From Tilletiaria anomala UBC 951 (lineage: Eukaryota; Basidiomycota; Exobasidiomycetes; Georgefischeriales; Tilletiariaceae), in the NCBI RefSeq assembly GCF_000711695.1, contig NW_013547006.1, forward strand, positions 62,001-126,000: a DNA stretch of 64,000 nt. Reading direction: 5' to 3'. The notes beneath the pieces were generated by a model. That model had not been told where the DNA came from. It searched no databases and worked only from the letters and a program-made list of their open reading frames with translations. Below, in pieces: positions 34,901 to 46,578 of the stretch. Position 1 is the stretch's first letter, and every line of letters starts with the position of its first letter. The translations under genes and the position numbers were made by a program.

Positions 34901-35796
34901 TCGCTGCTGTTGCGCAGGTTGATCAGTGCCAGACTCGCATGCGCGGTCGGCGATGACGTATCGCTCCCGGCGGCGTCGCTGCTGTTTGCCCCTGCGCCGC
35001 TGCTGCGATGGGCGAGGCCCACAGCGTTCTGTGTGCCGCCGCTGCCGCTATTCGGAGCGTACATCGGCGGCGAGAGCGCAGAGGGCGCAGCGGAGGGGAT
35101 GCTGCTGGATGAATGGGAGCGGCCCATCGCTGGCTTCTGGTGGTGGTGGTGATGATGATGGGAAGAGGGGTATGCCGGGTGCCACGGATCGTGCTGCGAG
35201 GGACTCTGGCCGGTCGCAGCCGTGGCGCTTAGTTCACCCGCGCTGAACGTCTTTTGAGGCGGTGGGAGCATCTGCGAAGACGAAGAAGTGGATCCAGACG
35301 CTCCGCCGCGCGCAGCATTTGGTGGCAGATGGCTCCACGCAGCAGGCGTGGGCACACTTCCATTACCATTTCCGCTGCCATCGGCATACGCATGTCCATG
35401 TCCGACTCCATGTTCAAACACGTTGGCATGCGCGAGTCCGCCTTTGGGCCTGCCTCGCGTGCCCTTGTCGAACGTGCAGTCGCGGCGCTCGCGGCGGCAG
35501 CGGCGGCAGGGCGGGTCGAGAGGCTGCTCGACGCTGCCGAGGTCGCAGCGCACCTTGCGGAAGCGGCAGGCGTCGCAGGCCTTGTATGCGCGCTGGAACG
35601 CCTTCAGACTCTGCTGTACATCGCTAGATCCGGCGCTCGGCGTTGCGTGCGCACTGGCGCTTGCGCTGGTGTCTCCCATTGCCCCGGGCGGATCCGCTTC
35701 TGTGTTGCTGCCTCCGACTCCGGTGCCGAATGAAGGTGAGAGCGCTGTTACTGCTGCCGCTGACGACGACGCGTCGTGCCGTGGCACATGAGGCAT
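31932..35796 (-). CDS. Zn2Cys6 fungal transcription factor
   Basis: Three exons: 34379-35796, 32883-34252 and 31932-32818 (3675 nt, 1224 aa). The zinc cluster is near the N-terminus: [16 protein letters not shown], then [15 protein letters not shown], the C6 pattern with the usual basic linker. A long Ser/Ala/Gly/His-rich region follows, then a segment starting [20 protein letters not shown] that leads into the fungal-specific regulatory domain ([60 protein letters not shown]). An acidic block ([16 protein letters not shown]) sits inside it. The last exon has [16 protein letters not shown] and a Gln/His-rich tail. Nuclear DNA-binding regulator; its target pathway cannot be told from sequence. 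The ATG at 35796 is the first in frame. Confidence 0.88.
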
Positions 35797-38470
35797 GCTG
35801 GGGGCAAAATTATTCTGAGTCAGAAGCAAGGCGGGGGAAGGGGGCGTTCATATGCAGCAGGCTGCTGTGGCTGCTGCTCTGTGCAGGAGAGATTTGGCAT
35901 CCGAGGCAGAAGGCAGATGCGGGGGGATCCTTCGCTGTGCAAGATGCTCCGTACCCAGTCGACACTCTCCACTCCCCTCAACGCCACCTCGCTTCACTCC
36001 ACTCCTGTACACTCCTTAACGACAGCTCAGTCGCACGAGGCTGGGCTGGAGATTCTGCTGCTGCTGGCTTTCCATAGGACGCCGCCGATACTATGTTACC
36101 TCAATGGACGGAGATGGAGTGGTGCGTGCATCTAACGTGGGGATCTGCATGCCCCGAACGAGCTTGCACGCTAAGTTGTCAACCCTACTTCTGCTTCTGA
36201 TCCTGGACCAAGACCAAGACCACGATGCAACCACTAGCGAAAGTTGATTTCAACTGGAGACCTCAAATTCTTTTTTTCGAAAAGCATTTACGTTGAGGTG
36301 TGGGATTGGGATGGCAAAGCTTGGAGACGCATTGTCAAGAGTTTGTGGCTGTGACTTGTACGAAAGCCCTGGTTCTAACAATTTCGCTGCAAGCCAGCCA
36401 CTTGTAAGTGGGCCAATCGCCGACACTGACATTCACGTCGCAGAGCTTTTCTGTCTGCACCATGGACCATGGCCTTGCTACAGATAAGGAAGTAAGCCAG
36501 ACAAATAGGCCCACCATCCCAAACGGGTCAAAGCTGTCCTTCTTCTTCAGCTCTACGGTATCCCGCGTGTTCTAGCTGCCATATTCAAAGATCGAAGAGA
36601 GTCTCGTACGCAATGCTGTGCATGAGACGCTCATATGGGGTCGTCAAGTTAGGAAGACGGTGGCAAAGCATTGCGAACACGCTCAGTTCCCCGAAATAGT
36701 GCCGCATTGTTTACTGAACATTCAGGCGTTTGGCATTGCTGTGTACCTATTCACCGTGGCTGGCTGATGGAAAGGGTTCACCAAAAAGTAGTGCAAATTT
36801 TCAGATTACAACTGAGAGGCATGTTAAATATCAGCAGCTATTGATGCCCAATTAAACCTCAGTTCGAAACCCCAGTTTGCTAGGTATTTGTCCTTGTCAA
36901 CGCAACAGCAATGACTACTTATCAGAAGTTGTTGTCGACTCGGCGAGCCGTCAGAAGACAATCAAAGCCCTCGGCTAAGGAGAACAGCAGAGCGCACGAC
37001 GGTAAGGTGGATTTTTGATTCGTACTTTCGTTCTATCATTGCGCGTCCTGCAGTTCAGCTTCCTGCTCTGCGTCGGCAGGACGATGTACAGCTCGCGTAT
37101 CCTTGGACCATATACGTGCGATGGTTCCGTTCTCTTAAATCCGAGAAGCTATAGTCTCCGTGACTTACGTTTGGCAGGCAGTTTGGGAGCTCCAGAGAAC
37201 AGAGTGCCAGAAGTAGAGGGATCAAAGGTGGGTCACTTTCTGGACCGAGACTGCCGTGAATTTGTTGGAGACTAGATACATTAAAGGAAGGCGATGTTAT
37301 GTGTGTAACTACGATTTATGCGATGCGAGAAAATGTGTTGTACACACATAAGTTGTGCTGCGCATGTCAAACAAAGATGCTGATTGGTGAAAGCTGAACG
37401 TGATCTGTGTTGCTTTACTTAACGTTGCAAGCTGAACGCTTCGATGGCCTTTCCTGGTGGCGACCGAACTGTCAGCCGGCGACAGCTAGGCGCTTCTTTA
37501 CGGTACTTACAGTTCTCGTCGCTCTAAGAGGGACTTGATTGCGGACAAGCCATGGCAAGCCAGCATGCAATCTTCAGCTGCAGGTGTGGCGTTGTTTACT
37601 TTCTGCACAATTGTGCTTTGCTGTGAGCTGGAGGGGGGTTGGTACTAAGCTGCCTATAGCTGGTCGCGACCAAAAGAGTTGAACTTAGGGACATGGCCCG
37701 CGCGGGTTTGAGCAGCGTAGCTGTCCCTTTTGACTATAGGGAATAAATCGTATGATAGTAATATAAACCACATTATATCTAGATCGACTTATCTTTCAAG
37801 AGGGACTTCAAAATCATCTAAGACAACGACAGAGAGGCAATTAATAGCCGGATCGCTGTGTCAATCGGCTTCCTGTGGACTCTTGACACCAAACGTCGGC
37901 GGCTTTGCCTGCGGACGTATACGTATCCTACTGTAAGATGTTGATCAGCACGAATGAGAAAAATGAGACTTGGACCGGGTGAATGTGCGCCACCTGGGTG
38001 CCTATATGAGGACTGCGCATGCAATCGCGCAAATAATTTTTGTGAGCCTGTCGTTGTCCGCGCATGAGGGAAAGTGAAGGACCTGGATCCTGCTATATAG
38101 AGAGTTTTAGCCCCCCTTTTTGCAAGGAACAATATTTGACGACGACTTGGGCCGGGCTCCTTCTCTTCGGAGCTCGGAAGCAGCTTACCTGCTTTCATAA
38201 GCGAGCGAAGAACGACGGGGGCGGATGCAGGCCGCCGCCACAATCATCTCCATCACCACTACCAAGTCGGGCGAAATGTGCACGTGCACGAGCATGCCAT
38301 AACAATGCTAACGCAGAAAGTGCTCATCTAGCATCTATAGCATCTATCAAGGTATATACAACGCGCGTGCTAATGATTGCGCAATGCATCCTGGGGTGGT
38401 TACTTCGACGTGCATGAGCATACCCCACCCCCAACGAAGCGACCGAGCGCGGTTGTACTGAGATTCGCGC
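35797..38470. other. Gene-poor region, 2.7 kb
   Basis: The 5' flank of the Zn2Cys6 regulator is at the left end. The longest frame after that is 37015-37275 (+, 86 codons, MIRTFVLSLRVLQFSFLLC...), which has a hydrophobic start but no other support. The region is richer in A/T than its surroundings. No transposon ends, tRNA or long tandem repeat were recognised. Confidence 0.45.
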
Positions 38471-39656
38471 TCAACGCCCCATCCAGCCCTACGCGAGTAA
38501 CAGTGAGAAGAGGGATGGGAGAAACGAGCATCGCCTATGTCAGCGCCCAAGGACATGGCGGCTGTTGCCCAGACACAGTCGGAACTCACACCGTCGACGA
38601 CGAGCATCTCGCCACACACATAACGGCTTGCATCGCTCGCCAGAAACACCGTCGGCCCCGCAAAATCCCACGGCTGGCCCCACCGGTTAGCGGGAATGCG
38701 CTCTGAGATCTGCCGCAAGCGCGTCGGGTCTGCCAGCAGACGCTCGTTCTGCATTGCGCCAAGTCGGATGAGATTGTAAGCGTCCGCATATCCGTATGCG
38801 TTGAAGATGTTCGGAGCGGAGGACGTACCATGTCTGTTGCAATGTATCCCGGTCTGTGTCCAGAAAATGGGGTCAGATGCGTATGGATAAGTCTGTTCTC
38901 TGCAATTGGCCCACTACCGGCGACAACTTACGCAATTCCATTGACCTGGATGCCGTGCTTGCTCCACTCGTTGCTGAGCGTCTTGGTGAACTGCCCGATG
39001 GCGCCCTTGGCCGCTGCGTACGCCGGGACGGTCAAGCCGCCCTGGAAAGTGAGCAAGCTTCCAAAATTGATGATCTTGCCTCCCTGCCAGTCTGCCTCCT
39101 TTCCTGCGGCTACCAGCGCGAGCTTGCGCTCGAGCATGTGCTTGCCTGCCGCTTGCGACAGTAGCCATGCGCTCTTGAGGTTGACTGCGATTACCTCGTC
39201 CCAGTATTCCTCCGGGAACGCCTCGGAAGGCGCGCGCCGCTGGATCCCGGCGCAGTTGACGAGCACGTCGAGCCGCCCGGACAACGCTGCCACTGCGCGC
39301 GGGACGACCGTGCGCACCGACGCCGCATCGGACAAGTCCGCCTCCACCGTCACGTGCTGCTGCTGCTGCTCTTGCTGTGCTGCGGGTAGTGCGGCGAGCA
39401 CAGCTGCAGCGTCAGTTCCCGGGCGAACCGCGAGACACACCCGCGCGCCCGCCTGCGCGAGGGCGACGGCACACGCTTGCCCGATGCCGCGTGTGCCGCC
39501 CGTCAGTAGAACGTGCCTGCCTGCCAGGTCGAACAGCGCCGGCGATACGCGCGCCGGCGTCGCAGGGCAGTGCGGCAGTGTCGCATCGCCGACAACGACG
39601 GCGGCGGCTCCTTGCGTTGGCTGTTCGGTGCTGGCGCTTGCCCTTGCGATGGACAT
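38471..39656 (-). CDS. Short-chain dehydrogenase/reductase, 2-deoxy-D-gluconate 3-dehydrogenase-like
   Basis: Four exons: 38932-39656, 38829-38853, 38590-38748 and 38471-38488 (927 nt, 308 aa). It has the classical SDR layout: nucleotide-binding TGGTRGIG, then VNCAGIQ, catalytic Ser in [11 protein letters not shown], Tyr and Lys in [10 protein letters not shown], then [14 protein letters not shown] across two junctions. The C-terminal VVDGGWMGR (KduD-like) requires the 18-nt last exon. Known relatives oxidise or reduce keto-deoxy sugar acids in pectin or alginate breakdown, but this subfamily is broad, so the substrate is a guess. An N-terminal extension of about 45 Ala/Ser/Thr-rich residues could be a weak targeting sequence. 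It is divergent from TRL1. Confidence 0.88.
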
Positions 39657-40742
39657 GGTGGGAACGTTGGCTATAATGTGCGTCTCGAAAGGGGTGTTTT
39701 GCCGACCTTGCTCTCTCCGCTTTCCCGATTTGATTCCACAGTGATTTTCACGAATCTGTTCGTTCGAGTCTCGCTTTATGAATATCCCGTGGTGTTGAGA
39801 GCATGAGTGATGAAGTCAGCGACGAGATGGGACCACAGGTGATCGTATATAAGCAAAGGCAGCGGCCAGACGACCTAATGTACCCTTTCCACCGTGCAGA
39901 ATAGGGCATCAACCATCGCCTTCTCCCAACAGGCCCCACGGACACATCCGCGCCGCCCACGTTGAGATTGGCGGAAGAGGATTGAGGAAGTGTGGGGGGG
40001 AGCTGCCTACGGCCGGTCCGGTTGACCCGGGTTGCACCGAATGCGGTCCGCTGTGTGGTTGTGCTCTAACCTGAGTTCCGAAGTACCGTACCTCATGAGG
40101 TTCCGCAGCTTCCGTTTTCCGCTTAGCCATTTTTGACAATCCGAAGAAGTCACTGTGTGGGTTTTCGGTAGAACGAATCTAACTTCGTTCCCCGCCAAAA
40201 CAGCGGCTTCGGACTCACAGCGAATCCAGTAATAAAAATACGCCCAAAAATAGATCAAGGTTGGATTCGATTTCGGTTTGCCGATGGTTGAATTTCTAGC
40301 ATGTTTTGAAACTGTGTTCGGTAGCCCCGATCCAGCACTACATTTCGATATGCAAAAAACCCCGATTCAGAGGAATTCGAAATTGAAACCCACATGACTC
40401 TGGCCTCAACCTGTGCATGCCATCACGTGCACCTCCTCGTTCCTCTAGGAATCTCGGCCGAGACAACAAGAAAGATCACAGGTTTTTAAAACGGAGTTGG
40501 ATCCAAATATGAGGAAAATGAATTCATAATCCCTGTAAAGCAGCACCTTTCGAATCCACTTTTGGCCTCAATAAAAAAAGAAATCTGAATCCATTTCTAC
40601 GGAACACAATCTCTGGTAACAACAGCTTCAACAGTGCTTGCTGGAGAGCAAGTCTCGTGATTCCAACTGCGCTCACGATACAGCGTCTGATTGTCTTGCC
40701 AGCAGGAACAGCCACCCACCCCGTGATCGTTTCGCGTTCACC
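39657..40742. promoter_or_regulatory. Divergent region between the SDR gene and TRL1
   Basis: There are 1086 bases holding both promoters. The TRL1 side (40130-40640) is clearly A/T-rich against the rest of the window, with several short palindromic GAATTC and TTCGAA words. No gene is supported. Confidence 0.45.
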
Positions 40743-43700
40743 ATGAATGTTCCGTCTAGGCCTGCTCCAAGCAATGCAGGTGCACCTCTGGACTCGGCTC
40801 TGATAGAACTCTCGCTGTCGGAAAGCCAAAAGCATGGCTCGAAGGCTCGCAGCGCCAATCGATACGATGGCGCTTCCACCATCCTCGTGCATTGCCTGCA
40901 GCGTGCAGCTGACAAGAAAGGAAAGTCATTAATCCGGGCGACCACATACACTGCGCACGAGGAGGATCCAGACGCCCATGCCGCGTCGGACCAGAGCAAC
41001 AAGGTGGCGCACAAGATCGTCTCGTGGAAGACCAAGGAGTATGCCTACCGAAAAGCTGCTGGTTCGGTCGAGACTTATTTCAAGGATGGAGGGAACGAAT
41101 TGCCGACGCTCGCCCGAGGCCTCTTCACGGAGCAGCTTGATGGTGAACATGCCGACGAAGGAGAAGGAGGGGGAAGCGAAGGCAATGCACGGCATCGGAT
41201 TGTCGTGCGTGGATATGACAAATTCTTCAACAAGGGCGAGATGGCATGGACAAAGGTAGGGTCAATCGGTTCCTTGTTTCTGAATCTGTCCATAATAGAT
41301 AGCTCACTAGCACTCGTTTTGGATGAACAGCCAACCTCTCTGAAACAGTACAGCTCTCCGCCTTACCTCTTGACCTTCAAAGAAAATGGATGCATCATAT
41401 TTGTGTCGGCCCTCACACCATCTTCTCTCCTCGTCACATCCAAGCACTCCCTTGGCCCGCTCCCTGCTTCTGTCCTAGAAGATGGCGATGATGCTGACGT
41501 CGGCGACCGGCCAGAGGAGTCGGGTTTATCGGGCCCCTCGAGTGCCAATGCCAGGGTCGATACGCAGCAAGCGGACGGCGAGGGTAAAGATGCGAGCGTC
41601 TCGCACGCAGAGATGGGCTCTTCCTGGCTCTCGGTGCACCTTTCCCGCGTCGGACGCACGCGCGCCGACCTGGCCCACGAGCTGTGGCAGCGTAACGAGA
41701 CGGCTGTCCTGGAGCTGTGCGACGACAGCTTCGAGGAACATGTCCTTGCGTACGAGCGTGAGAGGTCCGGGCTGTATCTCCACGGGCTTAACTCCAACGC
41801 GGTCGAGTTCGCCACGCGGGACATGCGCGAGGTGGAGAACTTCGCGAAGGAGTGGGGTCTGCTCAGCGTCCGATGGCTCGAGGTCGGTAGCTACGCGGAG
41901 GTCGAACGCATTACGGACGAGGTCGGCCAGAGCGGCATGTGGCATGGGGAACCGATCGAGGGATTCGTCGTGCGCACGCACATCCCAACCGATGCGCCAT
42001 CTATTCAAGACGTCTTGCGAGGCAGTGCAAATGGGTCACATGCCGCAAAGCAAGTGGCACGTCCCCCGTACGCACCGGGTCAGGCATGGTTCTTCAAGAT
42101 CAAGTTCGACGAGCCATACCTCATGTACCGGGACTGGCGAGAGCTGACGAGACGCATGCTCGCTGAGCGTAATATCTGGCTCAAGGATCAATCCAGCGTG
42201 ATGAATGTGAATGAAATACAACAGGCTGGCAACAGTATGAGAGGGAGTGATCAGGAGGGAGAGGCCAAGAGCGCGCAACAGATTGTGGGAGGAGACACTG
42301 GGGAGAAAGCGGGGTTAGCATCAGAGAGCCCCTCAACTTCCGGCGCAGCGTCGGCTATGCAAGTGATGAGCAAGAAACAACTCAAGAAGCAAGCGAACCA
42401 ATTGAACCGAGAAACCAGAAAGCAGCACGCTCTAGCTCACAAGGCTGCCGCATCCGCGAATAAAGTCTTGCTGCCGCCAAAACCGGCCCCGCGGTCCAAG
42501 CGCGCCGAGACGCTCGCCTTTGTCGACTGGTGCTACGAGCGAATCTTTGGCAGTGAGGATGGTGCTGTCTCGCCAGAGCTGGGCATGTTCGAGGGATTCT
42601 GCCGTGGGAAAGGAATCATCGGCGTGCGCAACTACTTCCTCAAGTTCTGCGAATCGGAGCAAGGGAAGAAACTGCTTTCCCGTTACGGAAAAATTAACCA
42701 AACGGTGGAGGAGGCGACCCGGCGCGAGAAGGAGTCGCGACCGTTTACCAAGACGCTCATCGTGCCCATCGCTGTGCCTGGATGCGGCAAGACGGTGCTG
42801 GCTATCGCCCTGCGTGAGCTTCTTGCTGCCTGCGTGCCAGCGATCATCATTGGCCACACACAGAGCGACGATGTCAAGGCAAAGAAGACAGGGCCGATCT
42901 TCTTGCAAAACATCGAGCGCGAGCTAAAGGCGAATGACTTTGTCATCGCCGACCGCAACAACCACCTGTTCCAGCACCGTGACGAGATTGCTGAGGTGGT
43001 GGAACGCATTGAGAGGGATGGCTTCCGACCGGAGGGAAAGCAGCAGCAGCATACCCCACAGGGAACGAAAGAGGAAATCCGCGCTGACGCCATCAGCAAT
43101 GACACAAGCCCGCGCATCCGAGTCGTTGCCCTCGCATGGGCCCTAGACGCCATGTCTCACAATCAGATCTTTACCATTTGCAACTCACGCATTGTCGCCC
43201 GCGGTCAAAACCACCAATCGCTACGTGCCGACGAGTCTTTGCAGTCAGGCAACGTGCGTGGCGCGCAAAAGTCCCACGAAAAGATTCTATGGCGGTTCCT
43301 GAGTACCATGCAGCCTTTCGGGAGCGCGGCTCATGGGGAGGGCAGCGAAGGGCGCGGAGACGAGCGCTTCGACGACAGCATCACGCTGCACGTTGACGGA
43401 TCACTCGAAGAGAACCTCCGGGTGCTCGTCCATGAGCTGCGGAGAATCTGCGGTGGCGTGCTGCCGGGACCGGAACCGAGTCCCTCGCAGCTCGGAGCTG
43501 CGCTCGCCAAAGCGCAGCAGTACAAGATCGGCATCAGAAAGGAGCAGCGCGATAGGGGCATCGCAAAGACGCCAAGTCAGCCGCCGCGGTACTATGCAAT
43601 CGCCGTTGACATCGATGTCGACGCTACTGTTCGGGATGCTCTTCAGCGTAGTCACTGCGATGTGGCCGCCAAAGCATCGGCCCTCGCCTTCTTGCAGCGT

Positions 43701-44162
43701 CTCCGCGAGAGCAGTCGCATCGTCGTGCACCCGCACATCACGCTCGTGCACTCGCAAAGCGTCAAAGCGGAGGAGACAGGGGTCTTGGGTGCAGACGCAA
43801 AGGGAGCGCTAGCGCGCTGGAAGTGCTACGAAGCGCTGTGCCAGCCAGATCAGCCACCCGTCTACTTTGCGTTCCATCTGGACAAGCTCGTGTGGGACGG
43901 GCGGGTAATGGTAATTGGGGTGCGAGACGTACATTCCGAGCAAGTTCCGAATTTCAATGATTTGCAGAGCGGCGAAGGAGGGATGCAGCAAGGAACCTGG
44001 CGCCCGCACGTCACCGTCGGCACGGGGAGTGTGGAGATCCGACCTTTCGAGGCGGGACAGGCTATAGCAAAAGCGGAAGCTGGAGCTAAAGAGATCAGCT
44101 TGATGGACCTATCGTATCTGAACCTGCAGATTCAAGGCCAGTTGGCAGGCATGTATGCTTGA
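40743..44162 (+). CDS. TRL1: tRNA ligase (ligase-kinase-phosphodiesterase)
   Basis: Two exons, 40743-41255 and 41331-44162 (1114 aa). The intervening 75 nt begin GTAGGG, end ACAG, are a multiple of three and lack stops, so the frame also reads through; Trl1 homology (GEMAWTK joined to PTSLKQYSSPPYLL) favours removal. The adenylyltransferase domain has the nucleotidyl Lys in LTFKENGCIIF (about residue 188), with VTSKHSLG after it. The polynucleotide-kinase domain has the P-loop AVPGCGKTVLAIAL. The C-terminal 2H cyclic phosphodiesterase has HPHITLVHS and HVTVGTG. Known role: joins tRNA exons after intron removal and ligates the HAC1 mRNA in the unfolded protein response; the fungal enzyme differs from animal RtcB. 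Start: first ATG in the frame, after non-ATG codons. Confidence 0.94.
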   Translation: MNVPSRPAPSNAGAPLDSALIELSLSESQKHGSKARSANRYDGASTILVHCLQRAADKKGKSLIRATTYTAHEEDPDAHAASDQSNKVAHKIVSWKTKEYAYRKAAGSVETYFKDGGNELPTLARGLFTEQLDGEHADEGEGGGSEGNARHRIVVRGYDKFFNKGEMAWTKVGSIGSLFLNLSIIDSSLALVLDEQPTSLKQYSSPPYLLTFKENGCIIFVSALTPSSLLVTSKHSLGPLPASVLEDGDDADVGDRPEESGLSGPSSANARVDTQQADGEGKDASVSHAEMGSSWLSVHLSRVGRTRADLAHELWQRNETAVLELCDDSFEEHVLAYERERSGLYLHGLNSNAVEFATRDMREVENFAKEWGLLSVRWLEVGSYAEVERITDEVGQSGMWHGEPIEGFVVRTHIPTDAPSIQDVLRGSANGSHAAKQVARPPYAPGQAWFFKIKFDEPYLMYRDWRELTRRMLAERNIWLKDQSSVMNVNEIQQAGNSMRGSDQEGEAKSAQQIVGGDTGEKAGLASESPSTSGAASAMQVMSKKQLKKQANQLNRETRKQHALAHKAAASANKVLLPPKPAPRSKRAETLAFVDWCYERIFGSEDGAVSPELGMFEGFCRGKGIIGVRNYFLKFCESEQGKKLLSRYGKINQTVEEATRREKESRPFTKTLIVPIAVPGCGKTVLAIALRELLAACVPAIIIGHTQSDDVKAKKTGPIFLQNIERELKANDFVIADRNNHLFQHRDEIAEVVERIERDGFRPEGKQQQHTPQGTKEEIRADAISNDTSPRIRVVALAWALDAMSHNQIFTICNSRIVARGQNHQSLRADESLQSGNVRGAQKSHEKILWRFLSTMQPFGSAAHGEGSEGRGDERFDDSITLHVDGSLEENLRVLVHELRRICGGVLPGPEPSPSQLGAALAKAQQYKIGIRKEQRDRGIAKTPSQPPRYYAIAVDIDVDATVRDALQRSHCDVAAKASALAFLQRLRESSRIVVHPHITLVHSQSVKAEETGVLGADAKGALARWKCYEALCQPDQPPVYFAFHLDKLVWDGRVMVIGVRDVHSEQVPNFNDLQSGEGGMQQGTWRPHVTVGTGSVEIRPFEAGQAIAKAEAGAKEISLMDLSYLNLQIQGQLAGMYA

Positions 44163-44269
44163 AACGAGCCAGATTATAAAATCACCATCATCAAGCATCT
44201 GTAGCATAGCCATATACATAGCAAGGCTTATTCCAGCCGAGCAGCAGCATGTGACCTCAGAGGTGTGCA

Positions 44270-45754
44270 TTAGAATTCTGGTGCGCGAATAATAGGTACA
44301 GCCGGGTCCCATGGACCATGGAGTCTACGCTTGTGCCTCTGCAAGTGTCGCATCCACATTGGGCAAACGATGCTGACAAAGGCAATCATCCCGATATGGA
44401 TCGCCACAGCGCTACGCGCTCCTCCGCCCGCGTCTCGCTGAGTTGCAATCGTCTCCTGGGTCCCTTGTGCTAGGTCAAGAGTCAGGAAAAGGCCGAGGGC
44501 GACCATGAGGGAAAACGAGAAAAGCAGCACTTGAAAGGCGATGACCGGGTTTGGAAGGTACCCCGCAGGAGCACGAGCAGACTCGTTTCCCCAATATGAA
44601 GCTGTAATGTCGCCATTTGCCAACTCGCTGGCATTCCCATCCGCTTGGTCCCGTCGCTTCTTCGACTGTTCTTTGCGGCGCCGCAGCAGCCTGTCATGTC
44701 TCTCCACGAAAATTCCGATCATCCTTGCGCGGAAGATGGGGACGAGTGCAAAGACTTGCATGCTGAACAACAACAGTGCAAAGACATCGCCATTCCATCG
44801 CAAGCGTGAAGCAAGTACGACCGACGCACAGACCGCTGCATTCAGCGAGACCTTCACTGCCAATCCACCACCCGCTTGAGTATTCTGCCCTGCGACAATG
44901 TAGACTGGAGGTCGTTGGTTGGAAAGTGTCTGCTGTTGCACACCCCTGCTATAAGAGCGGCAGGCGTCATTTGCTCGCGCGCCTGCGTTCACTGACGGAT
45001 TTGAACCTTGCTTTCCTCTGCCTTCATCAGAGCGAGTTGCGAGGTGAGTCGTGCTGTAGTCGGCGGTGGCCATATTGAGGCAGAACAGCGCAGCGCTGAG
45101 TGCCCAGATGCTGTCCGAGGTGGTCGCCTCCGTGAGTGTTCGCAGCACTGGAGAGAGCGCAAACAGAACAAGCGCGAGCAGCAACAGAGAAAGCAGGCGC
45201 CCCACTTGCTGGGCTACAGGTCCGCGTTTGCTGCGCCTTGCCGCTTGGCGTTGCGAGACAGCTTGTGAGTGGTTTGAATGTGATTTCAGGAAATGAGGGG
45301 GAAGAGCACTGCACAACGACCAGCCGAGTACAGATGTCGAAGTGCTGAACACGCAGAGCGTGAGACTAGACAGGCTCCCATTCAGGAGGTGTATGTAAGT
45401 GCCGATGAACGTCATGACGAGGTTGAAGTGAATGGAAATCGGCAGGGAAAAGTGAATCAAAGTGGCCGTCCTCGGCAGATACAGGTTGGCTGAAAAGAAA
45501 ATGTCAGACGGACCAGGCAGTGCGCACGACAATGGTCGGAAGGAGTGGATGTACGCACTATTGGTTTGCAGCGCTGACAGGAAAGAATCAGGGACATAGT
45601 TATCCGGGTACGGCTGCTTCTTCCACAGTACTTTTTCCCAAGCCGGTTTATTTCTGGCCAGCAACGCTGTTGTCTCTCGCACTTCTGTGTCTGCATCTTG
45701 CATCTGGGGTGCCTGCTGAGGAGTGCTTCTTGAACCTGCATTTGGGGTAAGCAT
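44270..45754 (-). CDS. GPI2: GPI-GlcNAc transferase subunit Gpi2/PIG-C
   Basis: Two exons, 45559-45754 and 44270-45489 (471 aa). The signature KVLWKKQPYPDNYVPDSFLSAL is near the N-terminus, followed across the junction by LPRTATLIHF and about eight hydrophobic segments, among them HFNLVMTFIGTYIHLL, LLSLLLLALVLFALSPVL, SDSIWALSAALFCLNMATADY and VIAFQVLLFSFSLMVALGLF. The 69-nt intron (GTGCGT...TTTCAG) is a multiple of three without stops, as in TRL1. Known role: subunit of the ER-membrane complex that starts GPI-anchor synthesis by adding GlcNAc to phosphatidylinositol. Its 3' end faces TRL1 across 107 bases. Real ATG at 45754. Confidence 0.92.
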   Translation of the reverse strand: MLTPNAGSRSTPQQAPQMQDADTEVRETTALLARNKPAWEKVLWKKQPYPDNYVPDSFLSALQTNSAYIHSFRPLSCALPGPSDIFFSANLYLPRTATLIHFSLPISIHFNLVMTFIGTYIHLLNGSLSSLTLCVFSTSTSVLGWSLCSALPPHFLKSHSNHSQAVSQRQAARRSKRGPVAQQVGRLLSLLLLALVLFALSPVLRTLTEATTSDSIWALSAALFCLNMATADYSTTHLATRSDEGRGKQGSNPSVNAGARANDACRSYSRGVQQQTLSNQRPPVYIVAGQNTQAGGGLAVKVSLNAAVCASVVLASRLRWNGDVFALLLFSMQVFALVPIFRARMIGIFVERHDRLLRRRKEQSKKRRDQADGNASELANGDITASYWGNESARAPAGYLPNPVIAFQVLLFSFSLMVALGLFLTLDLAQGTQETIATQRDAGGGARSAVAIHIGMIAFVSIVCPMWMRHLQRHKRRLHGPWDPAVPIIRAPEF

Positions 45755-46578
45755 GGCATGCCTCGTGGGTAGTATCGTCCTTTTCAGTATTTCTGAAGAT
45801 GGTGCATTCTCCAGCAGCTTCCGGGGAGGAGCACTCCTCGCTACGACAAAGGCGATGATTTTGAAGTTTTCCACCAAATCCCCACCGATATTGACATCGC
45901 TAGCCTCGTCTCAAGATTGCGCGCGCAATGCAAAGCTGACCAGCGTTGGGGCTTGGGGCTTGGGGCCTCCGTTCAGGGAAAAGAGTCGCGATCAATGCAT
46001 ACAGCTCAGGCCAAGCGCCACATCAAAGGCCGCTGTATGAAGCCGCACCGGTGCTCCTACACATAGTTTGTACCAGACCTCGATGCGTTGAGGGTAGCAA
46101 AATGACACCAGTGCCGTATAAAGTTGGATCCAGGCTGCCGATATACAACGAAAGCTGTTACTCATCTGGAAGCGGAAGTCACAGAACATCCAAGTGGAGC
46201 GAGCTGCCCTCGCGACTCGGCCGTCAGCGGCGCCGCATGGATATGTGAATCAAATCGGTGCAATGGAAATGCCCAAAATAAAAATGGCCAACCAACGGCA
46301 TATTTTTTTGTGAGAAGCGAGAAAGGGGAGGGAGCTGTCGCAATGTTGCTTTTGGTGGTACCTGGTACATGGTGGCTTTAGACAGTACTTCCTTCGTATT
46401 TCCAACGTGCTGCGTGCGTAGAGGTTCCGGTAAAAGTAGGGAGGCGACGTGGTCGTTAGCTGTACTCGTGCGCAAGCAAAACCTGACCGTCAGGCAGCTG
46501 GTGCACCCAACGCATGGGAGCTCAGGCGGTCATCGACCCACTAAGTGCGAATAAAAGGAACAGAGCTCTGTTGCAAAG
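45755..46578. promoter_or_regulatory. Divergent region between GPI2 and DHR1
   Basis: There are 824 bases between outward-facing starts. Short frames only; no box or repeat was recognised. Confidence 0.4.

Noticed and set aside
34460-35152. Plus-strand frames of 113-230 codons rich in Ala and Leu
   Set aside because: They are shadows of the Ala/Ser/Gly-rich part of the Zn2Cys6 regulator on the other strand.
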